This document shows, piece after piece, positions 1-9,096 of a DNA stretch of 64,000 bases. A model generated the notes under the pieces. That model saw only the letters and a program-made list of their open reading frames with translations, was not told the DNA's origin and searched no databases. How positions within the stretch are numbered: position 1 is the first letter of the stretch; each line of letters starts with the position of its first letter. The translations under genes were made by a program, and so were the position numbers. Source of the DNA: Methylocystis sp. SC2 (GTDB taxonomy: Bacteria > Pseudomonadota > Alphaproteobacteria > Rhizobiales > Beijerinckiaceae); the NCBI RefSeq assembly GCF_000304315.1, contig NC_018485.1, positions 714,501 to 778,500 on the forward strand, in the 5' to 3' direction.

Positions 1-1
1 C

Positions 2-49
2 CATTGGATCGAGAGCTGGGAAACGCCTGACGAAACGCGTCGACCTTGA
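2..49 (+). CDS. C-terminal fragment of a CopG/RHH-type antitoxin (cut by window edge)
   Basis: Reading from base 2, the frame gives HWIESWETPDETRRP and a TGA. A Trp-Ile-(E/D)-Ser-Trp-(E/D)-Thr-Pro tail is typical of small CopG-like antitoxins paired with ParE toxins. The stop overlaps the TTG start of the following toxin remnant in a TTGA arrangement, as expected of translationally coupled toxin-antitoxin genes. Only the last 15 residues are in the window, so the DNA-binding part cannot be seen. The assignment rests on this tail and on the neighbour. Confidence 0.5.
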   Translation, partial: HWIESWETPDETRRP

Positions 50-331
50 AGATAATCTGGGCGCCGAGGCGATCGACGATCTCGCCGCCCTACGCGCACA
101 AATTTCACGGGACAATCCCGCGGCTGCGCGACGCGTCGCCCTTCACCTTCTCGAAATGATCGGGACGCCTCTTGCGGAGAATCCGCCTATCGGCCGCCCC
201 GGCCGCGTGCCTGGAACGCGCGAATTCGTCATCGACAAGACGCCTTACATCGTTCCTTATCGCGTCAAGGAAACGCGCTTCAGATATTGCGCATCTATCA
301 TGGGGCGCGTCGCTGGCCGGAGTCGCTGTGA
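46..331 (+). pseudogene. ParE/RelE-family toxin, inactivated by two frameshifts
   Basis: Three frames must be joined to read a ParE-like toxin. It starts MKIIWAP from a TTG at 46, continues EAIDDLAALRAQISRDNPAA from about base 66, and ends GNALQILRIYHGARRWPESL after a second shift near base 270. Each junction is explained by loss of one base: gcgccgaggcg lacks a G between Pro and Glu, and gtcaagga lacks one base before Gly-Asn. The family signatures GRPGRVPGTREF and PYIVPYRVK are intact. Intact ParE poisons gyrase and is held in check by the RHH antitoxin encoded upstream. Here the toxin should be dead. Two independent lesions make sequencing error less likely, though not impossible. Confidence 0.75.
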
Positions 332-588
332 GGTCAGCCTGCGCCTTCCAAAAGGCGGTGGGTCATCGGTTTGAATTTCGGCTTGCGGCCCGCAGCAGTC
401 GCCCCGCTGAGCGGATGATGAAGGGCTTGATTTGACCCTTGACGGACCTTCCTGTCTTCACTGTGCTCTCGGCCAGCTGAGCGCAAACCGCGACTTGCGG
501 ACGTTAATTGGTTTTCCAGCAAACCCAGACTTCCCGGATCGGCTACAAAGCCATACAGTTACTTAAAACAAGATTTGTGAGACCTCGA

Positions 589-1689
589 ATGCTCAAAGAC
601 GAAATCGATGCAGCAAAGCGCGCGGTGAATACAGACACCGTTCAGATCACCATCGGAGAAGTGAGCAACATGTACACTTCCAGTGAACTGAATATTTTGC
701 CTGACTTTCAAAGACTGTTCCGGTGGACAAACGAACGCAAGTCCAGTTTTGTCGAATCCATATTAATAGGCATACCCATCCCTCCGGTATTTGTTTACGA
801 AAAAGAGGATGGCACTTGGGAGCTGATCGATGGGCTTCAGCGGATCTCCACGTTGCTAGAGTTCATGGGAGTTTTGAGGGATGTCGACTCTGGCGAAATT
901 CTTCGATCCCGGCTTCAAAAGACTAAGTATCTGAGGTCACTCCAAGGCATGGTTTGGGAGCAGAAGGCAGAAGGCGAGATACAGATCGACAAGGCCCTCC
1001 AGCTGTTCTTCCGCAGAGCGCGACTGGATTTCCAGATACTCAAGCACCCCAGCGACCCAAAGACCAAGTTCGATCTTTTCCAGCGCCTCAATCGGGGCGG
1101 AGCGTACGCAAACGAGCAGGAAGTGAGGACCTGCTCGATGGTCTTGGCGAATGCCGAGTTCACTCAGGCCATCCGTCAAGTCGCCCAGCGGAACGACGTG
1201 GCTGGCATCTTTCAGATCACCTCCGAACAGAAGGCGGTTCAGCGGGACGTCGAGTACATTGTGCGAATGATTGTACATACGTTCGTCGACTATGACCGCA
1301 GCTTGGACGTGCAGGAGTTTCTTGACGCCGCAATAGTTGAAATCCTGACGGATAGAGATTGCGACGAAGTGATGCAAACAATCACTTGGACCCTAGAAAC
1401 TCTTCATAGGATTCTTGGCGACAGAGCTTTGATGCCCCCGCAAGGCGCTGAGGAGGGCATTGCTAGGCGGTTCTCGCTGCGAGCGCTCGAGGCAATCGCA
1501 GTGGGGGTCGCGAGAAATAAGGCTGCGATAGTGGTTCACGCGAACCCTGACCAGTTTGTAAAGGACAGGATCGAAGGCTTCTGGCGGGAGCGCCAGGTCG
1601 CCGAGATGAGTGCATCCGGGCTCCGAGGGACCGTCAGATTGCAGCGGACAATTCCGTTCGGGGCGCAGTGGTTCAATCCCAATGCCTAA
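589..1689 (+). CDS. DUF262-domain protein (GmrS/ParB-like nuclease fold)
   Basis: The 366-residue protein has the N-terminal DUF262 signatures PDFQRLFRW (residues 38-46) and IDGLQRIST (80-88). The second corresponds to the DGQQR motif, with Gln replaced by Leu in the third position. DUF262 has a ParB/sulfiredoxin-like fold and is the NTP-dependent half of GmrSD-type modification-dependent restriction enzymes. The C-terminal HNH (DUF1524) domain is not visible, so a partner may supply the nuclease. I chose ATG 589; the frame is open back to a TTG at 508, but the DUF262 similarity begins after 589. The last 8 bp overlap the HEPN gene, implying coupled translation. Codon use is less GC-biased than in the housekeeping genes, suggesting acquisition. 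Confidence 0.8.
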   Translation: MLKDEIDAAKRAVNTDTVQITIGEVSNMYTSSELNILPDFQRLFRWTNERKSSFVESILIGIPIPPVFVYEKEDGTWELIDGLQRISTLLEFMGVLRDVDSGEILRSRLQKTKYLRSLQGMVWEQKAEGEIQIDKALQLFFRRARLDFQILKHPSDPKTKFDLFQRLNRGGAYANEQEVRTCSMVLANAEFTQAIRQVAQRNDVAGIFQITSEQKAVQRDVEYIVRMIVHTFVDYDRSLDVQEFLDAAIVEILTDRDCDEVMQTITWTLETLHRILGDRALMPPQGAEEGIARRFSLRALEAIAVGVARNKAAIVVHANPDQFVKDRIEGFWRERQVAEMSASGLRGTVRLQRTIPFGAQWFNPNA

Positions 1690-2311
1690 ACCGGACGAAT
1701 TTTTTGACGAGATCGACACCGCCAGGGTGCGCCGCGCGAAGGAGCTGTCCGAGATCAAGAGATCATTCGGACAGCTGGTCACGAACGACGTCTACGGAGT
1801 TGCATCGAAGGCCGTGGTCGTTCTCGCTTACGCCAACTGGGAAGGCTTCTACAACGAATGCGCTCGCGCGTACATCAGGTTTCTTACCCAGAAAGGAGGA
1901 AAGGTACGCGACCGAGACTGGATGCTATTGGTCGGCGCGTTTGATACCGATTTCGAAAGCCTACGAGACCGAAACCATTCGCTTGAGTCCCGTCTATCCT
2001 TCGTGAAGAATCTGCAGACCCGCATCGACTGCGGGTTCGACGCAGTCAATGGGAAAATTGTCGAGGCTCGTTCAAATCTGGATTTTGCCAGGTTGTCGGG
2101 GAATTACGGCCTTCTCAATTTTGATCTGTCAACGATGCAGAAGGTCCGAAACCGACTGGACAAGGAACTGGTAGGTTGGCGGCACGCCGTGGCCCATGGG
2201 GACTCTCCGAACCTGACGACGATGAACGTCGAGGCTCACATCAATTTCGCATCTTCACTTCTGATACTGATTGCCGATCAATTCCAGTATGCGATGCTGG
2301 AAAGAATTTAG
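1682..2311 (+). CDS. MAE_28990/MAE_18760-type HEPN protein, probable RNase effector
   Basis: The 209-residue helical protein carries an Rx4H HEPN motif, RHAVAH, at residues 167-172, followed by Gly, and the WEGF motif (53-56) seen in the MAE_28990/MAE_18760 HEPN group. HEPN proteins with this motif are usually metal-independent RNases in toxin-antitoxin, restriction and abortive-infection systems. The ATG lies 8 bp inside the upstream DUF262 gene, so the two are almost certainly made together. I infer a two-gene conflict module in which DUF262 senses or regulates and HEPN cleaves RNA. No antitoxin or methyltransferase gene accompanies it inside the window. Confidence 0.7.
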   Translation: MPKPDEFFDEIDTARVRRAKELSEIKRSFGQLVTNDVYGVASKAVVVLAYANWEGFYNECARAYIRFLTQKGGKVRDRDWMLLVGAFDTDFESLRDRNHSLESRLSFVKNLQTRIDCGFDAVNGKIVEARSNLDFARLSGNYGLLNFDLSTMQKVRNRLDKELVGWRHAVAHGDSPNLTTMNVEAHINFASSLLILIADQFQYAMLERI

Positions 2312-2483
2312 CCGCAGGGTGTCGACTCACTGCCGTCCGGCCACTACTTTGCCGTCTCTGGCCGCCTAGGTTAATGGCTGCTTTTGGCGCAAACTGGCCA
2401 TCCCGCCTGCCAGCCAAAAGTCTCCGCTTTCCCCCAAGGCCGTGATTCAAACGGAGGTGCCGCCCCGACAGGGCGGGCCAGCC

Positions 2484-4163
2484 CTACCCCGCCCCCTCCA
2501 ACAACCGCGCCGCGGCGGCGCGCGCCTCCTCGGTGATGGCGGCGCCCGACAGCATGCGGGCGATCTCCTCGCGCCGTTCGCCCTCGGCCAGCACCGCGAC
2601 GCTGGTCGCGACGCGCTTGTCCTTGCCGGTCTTCGCCGGCGCGCCCTTGCTGATGCGCAGATGCTGGCCGGCGCGCGCGGCGACCTGCGGCGCATGGGTG
2701 ACGGCCAGCACCTGCGCGCGCGCGGCGAGACGCGCCAGCCTCTGACCGATGGCGTCGGCGACGGCGCCGCCGACCCCCGTGTCGATCTCGTCGAAGACGA
2801 GCGTCGGCGCCGAGCCGCGATCGGCGAGCACGACCTTTAGCGCCAGCATGAAGCGCGCGAGTTCGCCGCCCGACGCGACTTTCGTCAACGGTCCCGGGCG
2901 CGAGCCCGGATTGGTCTGCACCCAGAATTCGACGCGATCGATTCCTTCCGGCCCGGCGGACTCGACGTCGCTCGTCACTTGCGTCGTGAAATGCGCGCCC
3001 TCCAACCGCAACGGCTTCAACTCGGCGTCGACCAGCGCATCGAGTTTCTTCGCCGCTGCGCGGCGCGCGAGCGAGAGCGCCAAGGCGGCTTCGTCGAAAT
3101 TCCGCTTCGCGTCGGCGAGCGCGCGCTCAAGGGCGAGCAGCCGCGCTTCACTTGCGTCAAGCGCCGCAAGATCGTCGGCGAATTTCTCTTCAAGCTTCGC
3201 AAGGTCGGCGACCGCGACCTGATGCTTGCGCGCGGCGCCGCGCAGCGCGAACAGCCGCTCCTCGACGCGCTCCAATTCCGCCGGATCGAATTTCGTCTCA
3301 GCGAGCGCGCGCTCCAGCGCTTCCTCGGCGAGACCCAAGGCGTCGACAGCCTGCGTCAAGGCGCGCGCCGGCGCGTCCAGCAGTTGCGGCGCCTGCGTCA
3401 GACGCCGCTCCAATCGCCGCGCCGCCTGAGCGATTTCCCGCGCCGGCGATCCGTCATTCGCGAAAGCCGAGAGCGCGTCGGAAATGTCCGCGGCGACCTT
3501 CTCGGCGCGCTGCATGAAGAGCCGACGCTCGGCGAGCGTCTCTTCCTCGCCCTCTTGCGGCGCGAGTTCCGAAAGCTCGGCGTGCGCATGGCGCAGATAG
3601 TCGGCGTCGGCGCGCGCCTTGGCGATGCGCGCTTCTTCTTCAACAAGCGCGCGGCGCGCCGCCTGCCACGCGCCATAGCGCGCGCGCACGTCATTCGCCT
3701 GCGCGATAAGGCCGCCATGCGCGTCGACGAGCGCGCGATGCGCATTCGGATCGACCAGCGCGCGTTCGTCATGCTGACAGTGAATTTCGACGAGTTCGCG
3801 CCCAATGGCGCGCAGCGCCTGCGCCGTCGCCGGCTGATCGTTCACAAAAGCTCGGGTGCGGCCGTCCGCCGCCTGCACGCGGCGCAACACCAGCTCGTCC
3901 TCGCTCGCGAGGCCGAATTCACGCGCCGCGAGATGCGCGGGGTGATTCGCCGGCGTATCGAACGCCGCCGTCACCTGGCCCTGTTCGCAGCCGGCGCGCA
4001 CGAGCGACGCGTCGCCCCGCCCTCCGAGCGCCAGCACGAAGGCGTCGAGCAGGATCGACTTACCCGCCCCGGTCTCTCCCGTGAGCGTCGTCAGGCCCGG
4101 CGCGAACTCCAGGTCGAGCGCGTCGATCAGCACGATGTCGCGAATGGAAAGACGGACCAGCAT
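2484..4163 (-). CDS. recN: DNA repair protein RecN
   Basis: RecN is an SMC-like ATPase acting in double-strand-break repair. The 559-residue product has the N-terminal motif TGETGAGKS (Walker A, about 28-36), a long Ala/Glu/Arg-rich coiled-coil middle, and a C-terminal half with the ABC signature SGGELARFMLA and Walker B LVFDEIDTGVGG. This matches the usual length of about 555 residues. The start is the ATG at 4163 giving MLVRLSIRDIVLIDAL; an upstream in-frame ATG at 4196 would add 11 unconserved residues. In many alphaproteobacteria recN follows bamD directly. Here a plus-strand esterase separates them, so recN probably has its own promoter. Confidence 0.97.
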   Translation of the reverse strand: MLVRLSIRDIVLIDALDLEFAPGLTTLTGETGAGKSILLDAFVLALGGRGDASLVRAGCEQGQVTAAFDTPANHPAHLAAREFGLASEDELVLRRVQAADGRTRAFVNDQPATAQALRAIGRELVEIHCQHDERALVDPNAHRALVDAHGGLIAQANDVRARYGAWQAARRALVEEEARIAKARADADYLRHAHAELSELAPQEGEEETLAERRLFMQRAEKVAADISDALSAFANDGSPAREIAQAARRLERRLTQAPQLLDAPARALTQAVDALGLAEEALERALAETKFDPAELERVEERLFALRGAARKHQVAVADLAKLEEKFADDLAALDASEARLLALERALADAKRNFDEAALALSLARRAAAKKLDALVDAELKPLRLEGAHFTTQVTSDVESAGPEGIDRVEFWVQTNPGSRPGPLTKVASGGELARFMLALKVVLADRGSAPTLVFDEIDTGVGGAVADAIGQRLARLAARAQVLAVTHAPQVAARAGQHLRISKGAPAKTGKDKRVATSVAVLAEGERREEIARMLSGAAITEEARAAAARLLEGAG

Positions 4164-4276
4164 GAGGCTTCGCTCAAATGCCCTGGGCGCGCACATGCGC
4201 CGGAAGCCGCGCGCCGGCGACGCGCGGACGGCCCTCGATTATAGTCGCCAGCGCCCTTTTCCAAACGGAGATTTTT

Positions 4277-5173
4277 ATGGCCGATCTTGGCATCGACGAC
4301 ATTCGCGCGCTGCTGAGCGCAAAACCGCGACCCATCGGCTGGCCGGCGCGGCGCGCCCGCATCGAGGAAGTCGGCGCCGCTTGGCCGGCGGCGCCCGACA
4401 TTTCGTTTGAGCCGGTTTCGATCGACGGCATGGCCGCCGAATGGTCTTGCGCGCCAACCAGCGACCCCGCGCGGGCGCTGCTGTTCTTCCACGGCGGCGG
4501 CTATTGCTCCGGCTCGATCCTCAGCCACCGCCGGATGGCCACTGAAGCCGGACGCGCCGCGCGCGCCCGCGCGCTCGCCGTCGCCTTCAGATTGGCGCCC
4601 GAGCATCCTTTTCCCGCAGCCTATGACGACGCGCTCGCGGCTTGGCGGTTTCTTCGGGAACAGGGGTTCGCCGCGCGTCAGATCGCGGTCGGCGGCGACA
4701 GCGCCGGCGCCGGCCTGACGCTTGCCCTGCTGATGCGGCTGCGCGACCTCGAGGAGGCGCTCCCCGCCTGCGCCTGGCTCGTCTCGCCTTGGACCGACCT
4801 CACGCTCTCCGGCGAAACGCTGGCGACCAAGGACGGCGTCGATCCGCTGCTGCATAAGGCCTATCTCGAGGAGCTCGCGCGGGCCTATGTCCCGGCCGAG
4901 GTCGATCGCCGTGACCCGCGCATCTCGCCGCTTTTCGGCGAGCTGAGCGGCTTGCCGCCGCTCATGATCCAGGTGGGCTCGAACGAAACGCTGCTCGCCG
5001 ATTCGACGCGACTCGCCGCGGCGGCCGGCGCCGCCGACGTCTCGGTCACGCTGGAGATTTGGCCGCGCATGATCCACGCGTGGCCCTTATGGAATGCAAG
5101 GCTGGAGGACGGCCGGCGCGCGCTTGCGCAAGCCGGCGCTTTTATGCAGGCGCGCTTTTTAGAAGACGGCTAG
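4277..5173 (+). CDS. HSL-family alpha/beta hydrolase (esterase/lipase)
   Basis: The 298-residue protein belongs to the hormone-sensitive-lipase group of alpha/beta hydrolases. It shows the oxyanion-hole motif FFHGGGY, the nucleophile elbow GGDSAGAG, an acidic residue in the segment after DPRISPL, and a late His in MIHAWPL. It should hydrolyse small carboxylic esters in the cytoplasm, as no signal peptide is present. The ATG at 4277 follows a CGGAG ribosome site. The gene sits on the opposite strand between recN and bamD and its stop overlaps the bamD stop by 4 bp, so it looks inserted into an otherwise conserved minus-strand order. The substrate cannot be told. Confidence 0.88.
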   Translation: MADLGIDDIRALLSAKPRPIGWPARRARIEEVGAAWPAAPDISFEPVSIDGMAAEWSCAPTSDPARALLFFHGGGYCSGSILSHRRMATEAGRAARARALAVAFRLAPEHPFPAAYDDALAAWRFLREQGFAARQIAVGGDSAGAGLTLALLMRLRDLEEALPACAWLVSPWTDLTLSGETLATKDGVDPLLHKAYLEELARAYVPAEVDRRDPRISPLFGELSGLPPLMIQVGSNETLLADSTRLAAAAGAADVSVTLEIWPRMIHAWPLWNARLEDGRRALAQAGAFMQARFLEDG

Positions 5174-6054
5174 ATCGCGTGCAGCGTCTTGCCGATCTTG
5201 GAGAGCCATGAATCTGTGTATTCGTGCGGCTCGAGACCGTCGGTTTTCAGCAGCGCGTGAGCGTCCTTATACCACTGCGAATCCGGGTAATTATGCCCCA
5301 GGATGGCGGCGGCGGTCTGCGCTTCGTTGGTGACGCCCATCGCCAGATAGGCTTCAGTGAGACGATAGAGCGCCTCTTCGGTATGGCGCGTCATCTGATA
5401 CTTGCCGAGAACGTCGTGGAAACGGTTGATCGCGGCGGGGTAGTTCTTGCGCAGCAGATAGAAGCGCCCGACGTTCATCTCCTTGGCGGCGAGCTGGTCG
5501 CGCGTCACCTGGATCTTGTATTTGGCGTCGTTCACATATTCCGACTTCGGGAATTTCTGGACGAGCTGCGTGAAAACCTCCAGCGCCTTCTCCGCCGACT
5601 GCTGATCGCGCATGACGTCGGGCACCTGATTATAGAAGGACATGCCCGCGATATAATAGACATAGGGCGTATCGGGGGAATTCGGATAAAGGCCGATGTA
5701 ACGCATCGCCGACTGCACGGCGTCGTCATATTTGGGATGCTCGTATTGAGCGAAGGTCGTCATCAGCAGGCCTTTGCGGGCCCAGTCCGATGAGGGATAT
5801 TGCTTTTCCAATTCGCCAAATTTCTTGGCCGCGCCCTCGTAGTCCTTGACCTTCAGCCGCGCCAGACCGGCGTTATAGAAATCCTCGGCCGGAATGTCGG
5901 GCGTGATCTCCGTCTGATATTTCGTCCCGCCGCTGCCGAAGAGACCAAAACCGCTGGTGATCGAGTCCATGAGGTCGGCGCGCGCCGGCGCTGCGCCTAT
6001 CGACAAGGCCGACGCCAAAGCCAACACTTTGAATGAACGAACGAAAACCGACAT
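5170..6054 (-). CDS. bamD: Outer-membrane assembly factor BamD
   Basis: BamD is the essential TPR component of the BAM complex that folds outer-membrane proteins. The 294-residue product shows the family pattern: an export signal, then PAEDFYNAGLARLKVKDYEG, LEKQYPSSDWARK, YPNSPDTPYVYYIAGMSFY and LVQKFPKSEYVNDAKYK, which are TPR-like helices. The start MSVFVRSFKV (ATG 6054) gives a clean hydrophobic signal ending APARA-D near residue 26. I see no lipobox cysteine, although most BamD proteins are lipoproteins. An upstream ATG at 6066 does not add one. Neighbours are lpxC and ftsZ, the usual envelope context. Confidence 0.95.
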   Translation of the reverse strand: MSVFVRSFKVLALASALSIGAAPARADLMDSITSGFGLFGSGGTKYQTEITPDIPAEDFYNAGLARLKVKDYEGAAKKFGELEKQYPSSDWARKGLLMTTFAQYEHPKYDDAVQSAMRYIGLYPNSPDTPYVYYIAGMSFYNQVPDVMRDQQSAEKALEVFTQLVQKFPKSEYVNDAKYKIQVTRDQLAAKEMNVGRFYLLRKNYPAAINRFHDVLGKYQMTRHTEEALYRLTEAYLAMGVTNEAQTAAAILGHNYPDSQWYKDAHALLKTDGLEPHEYTDSWLSKIGKTLHAI

Positions 6055-6209
6055 GTGTTGCCCCATTGCGGCGCTGCGCGGTCCCGGCGCCTCTAAGCTC
6101 AATCAGCCAAATGGCGTCGCAGGACGCCCCTGCCCTGCCCAACGGCGCGCAGCGGCGCGCCGATTCCGCCTTTGCGGTCGGCTGAAAGAAGAACCTTCAT
6201 CTGGCGAGA

Positions 6210-7202
6210 TTATGGCGACAGGCTACGGCCTGTCGCGCTCATGCCTTCGTTACGCGCGTCGAGTTCGAGCGCCAGGGCGCCCGCGCGCGCCGCAGCTTCG
6301 AGCAGCGCGAGATTAAGACGATGCCCGCCGCGATAGGAGCGGAAGGCGCCGATGATCGGCGCCCCGGCCAGCGCCAGATCGCCGACGACGTCGAGCATCT
6401 TGTGACGCACGCATTCGTCGGCGAATCGCTCCCCCTGCGGATTGATCGCGGCGCGCGCGTCAAAGACCAGCGTATTGTCGAGATTGGCGCCAAGCGCCAG
6501 ACCTTCACGCCAAAGCCGCTCCGCATCGCGCATGAATCCGAAACTGCGAGCCCCGGCCAATTCGCGCCGAAACGTCTCCGGCGTCAGATCAAGCGCCAAG
6601 CGCTGGCGTCCGACTGGACAGGGGAAGGCGATTTCCACATCCAGATGAAGGCCGGCTTCCGCTGGCCGCAGCTCCGCCCAGCCGGCCCCGTCGGATATGC
6701 GTGCGGGCTTTACGACGCGCAACGCGCGGCGCGGCGCGGGTAGCGTGACGACGCCGGCCTCGTCGATCGCCGAGACGAAGTCGCGGGCCGAGCCGTCCAT
6801 CGCCGGAACCTCGTCGCCGTCGATCGCAACCAGCGCATTGTCGACGCGAAGCGCGGCAAGCGCGGCCATCACATGCTCGACCGTCGACACGCTTGCGCCG
6901 TCGCCGGCGAGCCGTGTGCGCAATGTCGACGCGTCGACGCGCGACCAGTGCGCGTCGATCTCGGCTCCGGCGACGCTGAAAACAATCCCCACGTCAGCGC
7001 CGGCCGGCGCGAGCGTCATGCTGGCGGGACGACCGCCGTGCACGCCCTGGCCGGTTAACGTGAAGCTTCGTGCGAGTGTCTGCTGAACCGCCGGCGCGGC
7101 CGCGCTTCCGGGTAGCGCAGCGCGGCGCGCGCGCAACGCATGTCGGCGTGAATCCGAACGAATGGCGCAACCCTCCCCTAAAGCCCGGACGAACGATAGC
7201 AA
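6210..7202 (-). CDS. lpxC: UDP-3-O-acyl-N-acetylglucosamine deacetylase LpxC
   Basis: LpxC is the zinc deacetylase committing UDP-3-O-acyl-GlcNAc to lipid A synthesis. In the 330-residue frame the zinc ligands are His110 (STVEHVMAAL), His267 and Asp271 (RHKMLDVVGD); His294 (GGHRLN) is the general acid/base. Their spacing matches the E. coli enzyme. The conserved domain begins at QQTLARSFTLTGQGVHGG near residue 40, so the N-terminus from TTG 7202 is about 35 residues longer than usual. A TTG at 7136 is an alternative, and no convincing ribosome site decides. It lies directly downstream of ftsZ but after a terminator hairpin, so it is probably transcribed separately. Confidence 0.95.
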   Translation of the reverse strand: MLSFVRALGEGCAIRSDSRRHALRARRAALPGSAAAPAVQQTLARSFTLTGQGVHGGRPASMTLAPAGADVGIVFSVAGAEIDAHWSRVDASTLRTRLAGDGASVSTVEHVMAALAALRVDNALVAIDGDEVPAMDGSARDFVSAIDEAGVVTLPAPRRALRVVKPARISDGAGWAELRPAEAGLHLDVEIAFPCPVGRQRLALDLTPETFRRELAGARSFGFMRDAERLWREGLALGANLDNTLVFDARAAINPQGERFADECVRHKMLDVVGDLALAGAPIIGAFRSYRGGHRLNLALLEAAARAGALALELDARNEGMSATGRSLSP

Positions 7203-7268
7203 ATCCGGGCGCCGACGCTCCAGTCACGCTTTCTTACAATTTGTTACAAACCCCTGCAGCCAAAATGA

Positions 7269-7293
7269 AAAGGCCCGCGCGAAGCGGGCCTTT
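7269..7293 (-). terminator. Rho-independent terminator after ftsZ
   Basis: A perfect 10-bp inverted repeat (AAAGGCCCGC at 7269-7278 and GCGGGCCTTT at 7284-7293) encloses a 5-nt loop. On the minus strand it is followed by a T-rich run (TTTCATTTTG). It sits 19 bp past the ftsZ stop and ends the division-cluster transcript before lpxC. Confidence 0.85.
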
Positions 7294-7311
7294 CGCCGAT
7301 TGTCGAGCCTC

Positions 7312-8949
7312 TCAGTGGTTGGCCTGGCGGCGCAGAAAGGCCGGGATCTCCAGATGATCCTCCTCGGACGGGCGCGGCTGCAGGGCGCGACGACCATGCG
7401 AATCGAGCGCGGCATGTCCGCCGGGAACAACCGGCGCCGGCGCGACCGGCCGCTTGCCATATTCGGCGTGCGTCGCCGAAGGCTGGCCTGGGGGAGCCAT
7501 GTGCGGGCGCGGGGCCGGCGCCGCGGGCGCGCCATGCATCGAATCTTCCTGACGGCTCGCCCCGAAGGAGGCGAGGCGCTCGAAAATCGATTTGCGGCGA
7601 GGATCGCCGGCGCCCATCTGCTGACGCAGCTGTTCCTGGATGGGCTGCGGAAAATCCTCGATCTGAGGCATGCGCGGCGCGCGCGGCTGCTCCGGGGCCG
7701 GCGGCACATAGGCGCCGGCCGGCGCGTCGTGGCGCTCGGCTTCGAACCTCGGCTCGCCATAGGCGAGACGCGGCGGCGCCGGCTCGAGGTAGACGCCATG
7801 CGCCGGCGCCTGCTCCGAATAATAGCCCGCTGCGGCCTGCGGCTCTTCGCGATGACGCAGGACCGGCGCGGCCTCGACGGCCGGCGCGGCCTGCTGGGCG
7901 CGCGCCTGCTGCAATTGGGCGCGCAGACGCTCGGCGGCCTCGGCGAGACGCGATTCGCTCGTCGGATCATCGGCCGTGATTGCGGTCAGGTCGATGCCCG
8001 TCGCGACGACGGAGACGCGCACCACGCCTTCAAGCGACGAATCGAATGTCGCGCCCAAAATGATGTTGGCGTCCTCGTCGACCTCCTGGCGAATGCGGCT
8101 CGCCGCCTCGTCGACTTCATAGAGCGTCAGATCGTGGCCGCCGGTGATCGAGATCAGCAGGCCGCGCGCGCCCTTCATCGACACTTCGTCAAGCAGCGGA
8201 TTGGCGATCGCGGCTTCCGCGGCGAGATTGGCGCGATTTTCGCCCGTGGCTTCGCCGGTGCCCATCATCGCCTTGCCCATGCCGCGCATGATCGAGCGGA
8301 CGTCGGCGAAATCGAGGTTGATCAGGCCTTCCTTGACCATCAGATCGGTCACTGACGCCACGCCCGAATAGAGAACCTGATCCGCCATCGCGAAGGCGTC
8401 GGCGAAGGTCGTCTTCTCCGTGGCGATGCGGAAGAGATTCTGATTCGGGATGACGATCAGCGTATCGACGCATTTTTGCAGTTCGGAGATGCCCGATTCG
8501 GCGATGCGCAGGCGACGCTGACCCTCGAAATGGAAGGGCTTCGTGACGACGCCGACGGTGAGAATGCCCATTTCGCGCGCGATCTGCGCGATCACCGGCG
8601 CGGCGCCCGTGCCGGTGCCGCCGCCCATCCCGGCGGTGACGAAGCACATATGCGCGCCGGAGAGATGCTCGCGAATTTCTTCGCGCGCTTCTTCCGCAGC
8701 GGCGCGGCCGACTTCTGGCTGAGCGCCGGCGCCCAGTCCTTCCGTCACCTGCAGGCCCATCTGAATGATTCGCTCGGCCTGCGATGAGGCGAGCGCCTGC
8801 GCGTCTGTATTGGCGACAAGGAAATCGACGCCCGACAGACCAGAGGTGATCATATTGTTGACGGCGTTGCAGCCGCCGCCGCCGACGCCGCAAACCATGA
8901 TGCGGGGCTTCAATTCCCTGAGTTCGGGAGCTTTAAGGTTGATCGTCAT
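7312..8949 (-). CDS. ftsZ: Cell division protein FtsZ
   Basis: FtsZ is the tubulin-like GTPase that polymerises into the division ring. The 545-residue protein has the N-terminal nucleotide-binding region ([15 protein letters not shown], 19-33), the tubulin signature GGGTGTG at 109-115, and the T7-loop region. A linker of roughly 200 residues rich in Ala, Pro, Arg and Gln follows, then the conserved C-terminal peptide [10 protein letters not shown] that binds FtsA. The long linker is usual in Hyphomicrobiales. It is transcribed after ftsQ and ftsA across a 147-bp gap and ends at a strong terminator. Confidence 0.99.
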   Translation of the reverse strand: MTINLKAPELRELKPRIMVCGVGGGGCNAVNNMITSGLSGVDFLVANTDAQALASSQAERIIQMGLQVTEGLGAGAQPEVGRAAAEEAREEIREHLSGAHMCFVTAGMGGGTGTGAAPVIAQIAREMGILTVGVVTKPFHFEGQRRLRIAESGISELQKCVDTLIVIPNQNLFRIATEKTTFADAFAMADQVLYSGVASVTDLMVKEGLINLDFADVRSIMRGMGKAMMGTGEATGENRANLAAEAAIANPLLDEVSMKGARGLLISITGGHDLTLYEVDEAASRIRQEVDEDANIILGATFDSSLEGVVRVSVVATGIDLTAITADDPTSESRLAEAAERLRAQLQQARAQQAAPAVEAAPVLRHREEPQAAAGYYSEQAPAHGVYLEPAPPRLAYGEPRFEAERHDAPAGAYVPPAPEQPRAPRMPQIEDFPQPIQEQLRQQMGAGDPRRKSIFERLASFGASRQEDSMHGAPAAPAPRPHMAPPGQPSATHAEYGKRPVAPAPVVPGGHAALDSHGRRALQPRPSEEDHLEIPAFLRRQANH

Positions 8950-9096
8950 CTGCCAGGCCTCTCACCAATGCGTTCACAACTCGGCGCCCGTTGTCCTTCG
9001 CCCCTGGACGCCCGGTCGCCGAACGCGTCGTCCTTGGCAATCATGCTCGGCGCGTCGAACGGCGCGCCGGGTCGAAAGAATCACTTTCACGCGATA

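Noticed and set aside
2312..2483. Possible attachment site or terminator (CTTTTGGC at 2381-2388 and GCCAAAAG at 2413-2420) between the HEPN gene and recN
   Set aside because: The loop is 24 nt, there is no T-run, and no tRNA or integrase is seen nearby. The repeat is too weak to call.
3000..4163. Long plus-strand open frame opposite recN
   Set aside because: High GC gives long antisense frames; the recN motifs on the minus strand are decisive.
7312..8355. Long plus-strand frame opposite ftsZ
   Set aside because: It is a shadow of ftsZ: Arg-rich with no family motif, and ftsZ is certain.
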